From Aquimarina muelleri DSM 19832 (GTDB lineage Bacteria; Bacteroidota; Bacteroidia; Flavobacteriales; Flavobacteriaceae), in assembly GCF_000430665.1 (NCBI RefSeq), contig NZ_AUML01000038.1:1-53042 (forward strand): DNA of 53,042 nt, in the 5' to 3' direction. The translations under genes were made by a program, and so were the position numbers. The notes under the pieces were generated by a model, which searched no databases, was not told the DNA's origin, and saw nothing but the letters and a program-made list of their open reading frames with translations. The number at the start of each line of letters is the position of its first letter. Position 1 is the stretch's first letter. Below, piece after piece: positions 52,701 through 53,042 of the stretch.

Positions 52701-53042
52701 ACCAATAGCGTCCTAAACGTAAAAAAGAGAAAGGGAAATTTGTTCCTCAAAGTTACCTTTGTGGTGCAACACAAAAAACACCTTTCTCCGATGCTAAATA
52801 TAACTTTGTTTTCTCAAATAATCAGTAAACTAGATAAATCAAGATTCAAAAAACTAGTTAATTCTCACCAAAGCGACAAACATCAAAAAGGTTTTACTAG
52901 CTGGTCTCACTTGGTTTCAATGTTATTTTGTCAATTTGCTAATAGCCAATCTGTACGTGATATAAGTAATGGTCTTCGTTCTGCAACGGGTAATCTGAAT
53001 CATTTAGGGATGCTCAAAGCTCCATCAAAATCCACGTTGAGC
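52701..53042 (+). mobile_element. 5' end of an IS4-type insertion sequence, cut by the window edge
   Basis: The left end begins at about 52701 with ACCAATAGCGTCCTAAAC, an inverted match to the right end at 331-348. Ninety bases of untranslated sequence precede the transposase ATG at 52791. The sequence just outside (AATAAAAAAG) differs from that after the first element (AAGTAATCTA), so the two ends do not look like one insertion flanked by a target duplication. Confidence 0.75.
52791..53042 (+). CDS. IS4-type transposase, N-terminal fragment (3' truncated by window)
   Basis: The first 84 codons of a transposase read MLNITLFSQIISKLDKSRFK, then KGFTSWSHLVSMLFCQFANS, QSVRDISNGLRSATGNLNHL and KAPSKSTLS. 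This is a DUF4372 N-terminal domain of Bacteroidota IS4 transposases. The frame is intact up to the window end, so this copy may be functional. The rest of the protein is not visible. Confidence 0.88.
   Translation, partial: MLNITLFSQIISKLDKSRFKKLVNSHQSDKHQKGFTSWSHLVSMLFCQFANSQSVRDISNGLRSATGNLNHLGMLKAPSKSTLS

Noticed and set aside
1..53042. Whole window as a composite transposon or plasmid
   Set aside because: The cargo is ordinary chromosomal housekeeping content, the flanking bases at the two IS ends differ, and no replication or conjugation genes are present.

Overview
The window looks like chromosomal DNA from a marine Flavobacteriaceae bacterium (Bacteroidota), possibly Aquimarina-like; the genus is inference. 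The evidence is low GC, Bacteroidota -7 boxes (TAnnTTTG), two proteins with type IX secretion sorting domains, two TonB-dependent receptors, 2TM-domain proteins beside a LytS/LytTR pair, head-GIN (DUF2807) proteins and a LETM1-related protein. There are no rRNA, tRNA or CRISPR loci, and no phage or plasmid backbone.

The window begins inside the 3' end and ends inside the 5' end of IS4-type transposases in the same orientation, so the unique part is about 52.3 kb. Layout: (1) 0.4-4.2 kb, LETM1-related protein, ECF sigma factor with a membrane partner, type II NADH dehydrogenase. (2) 4.4-7.8 kb, TonB receptor, DUF2141 and TPR genes. (3) 8-10.9 kb, LytS kinase fused to a 2TM domain, two stand-alone 2TM proteins and a LytTR regulator. 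(4) 11.2-14.9 kb, outer-membrane barrel, acyltransferase, Nudix hydrolase, cyclophilin lipoprotein. (5) 15-21.9 kb, RDD protein divergent from a tightly coupled spoIIM / membrane / DUF4129 / DUF4350 / MoxR / DUF58 operon. (6) 21.9-27.2 kb, cysE, a small alarmone-hydrolase-like HD protein, OxyR, AIM24 family, DUF4442 and DUF4870. (7) 27.3-34.1 kb, PadR / PspC / head-GIN envelope module, AraC regulator, beta-lactamase-fold lipoprotein, second head-GIN protein. (8) 34.1-37.7 kb, trxB, two lipoproteins and an OmpA-like protein. (9) 37.7-42.2 kb, a probable metal/siderophore uptake module (CNGKC protein, TonB receptor, PepSY protein, and a 47-residue membrane ORF). (10) 42.3-52.5 kb, PD40 protein, a large M9 collagenase, a TRIC-type channel and a multidomain GH18 chitinase; the two hydrolases carry type IX sorting tails and suit a polymer-degrading surface lifestyle.

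Most genes belong to families common in flavobacteria. The least explained signal is non-coding: a dispersed repeat of about 105 bp built from three tandem hairpins, present in five full, partial or decayed copies, all in the same orientation. Two copies directly flank the TPR gene. A second, GC-richer repeat-like element lies at 32.95-33.05 kb. I saw no convincing new multigene defence or biosynthetic system.
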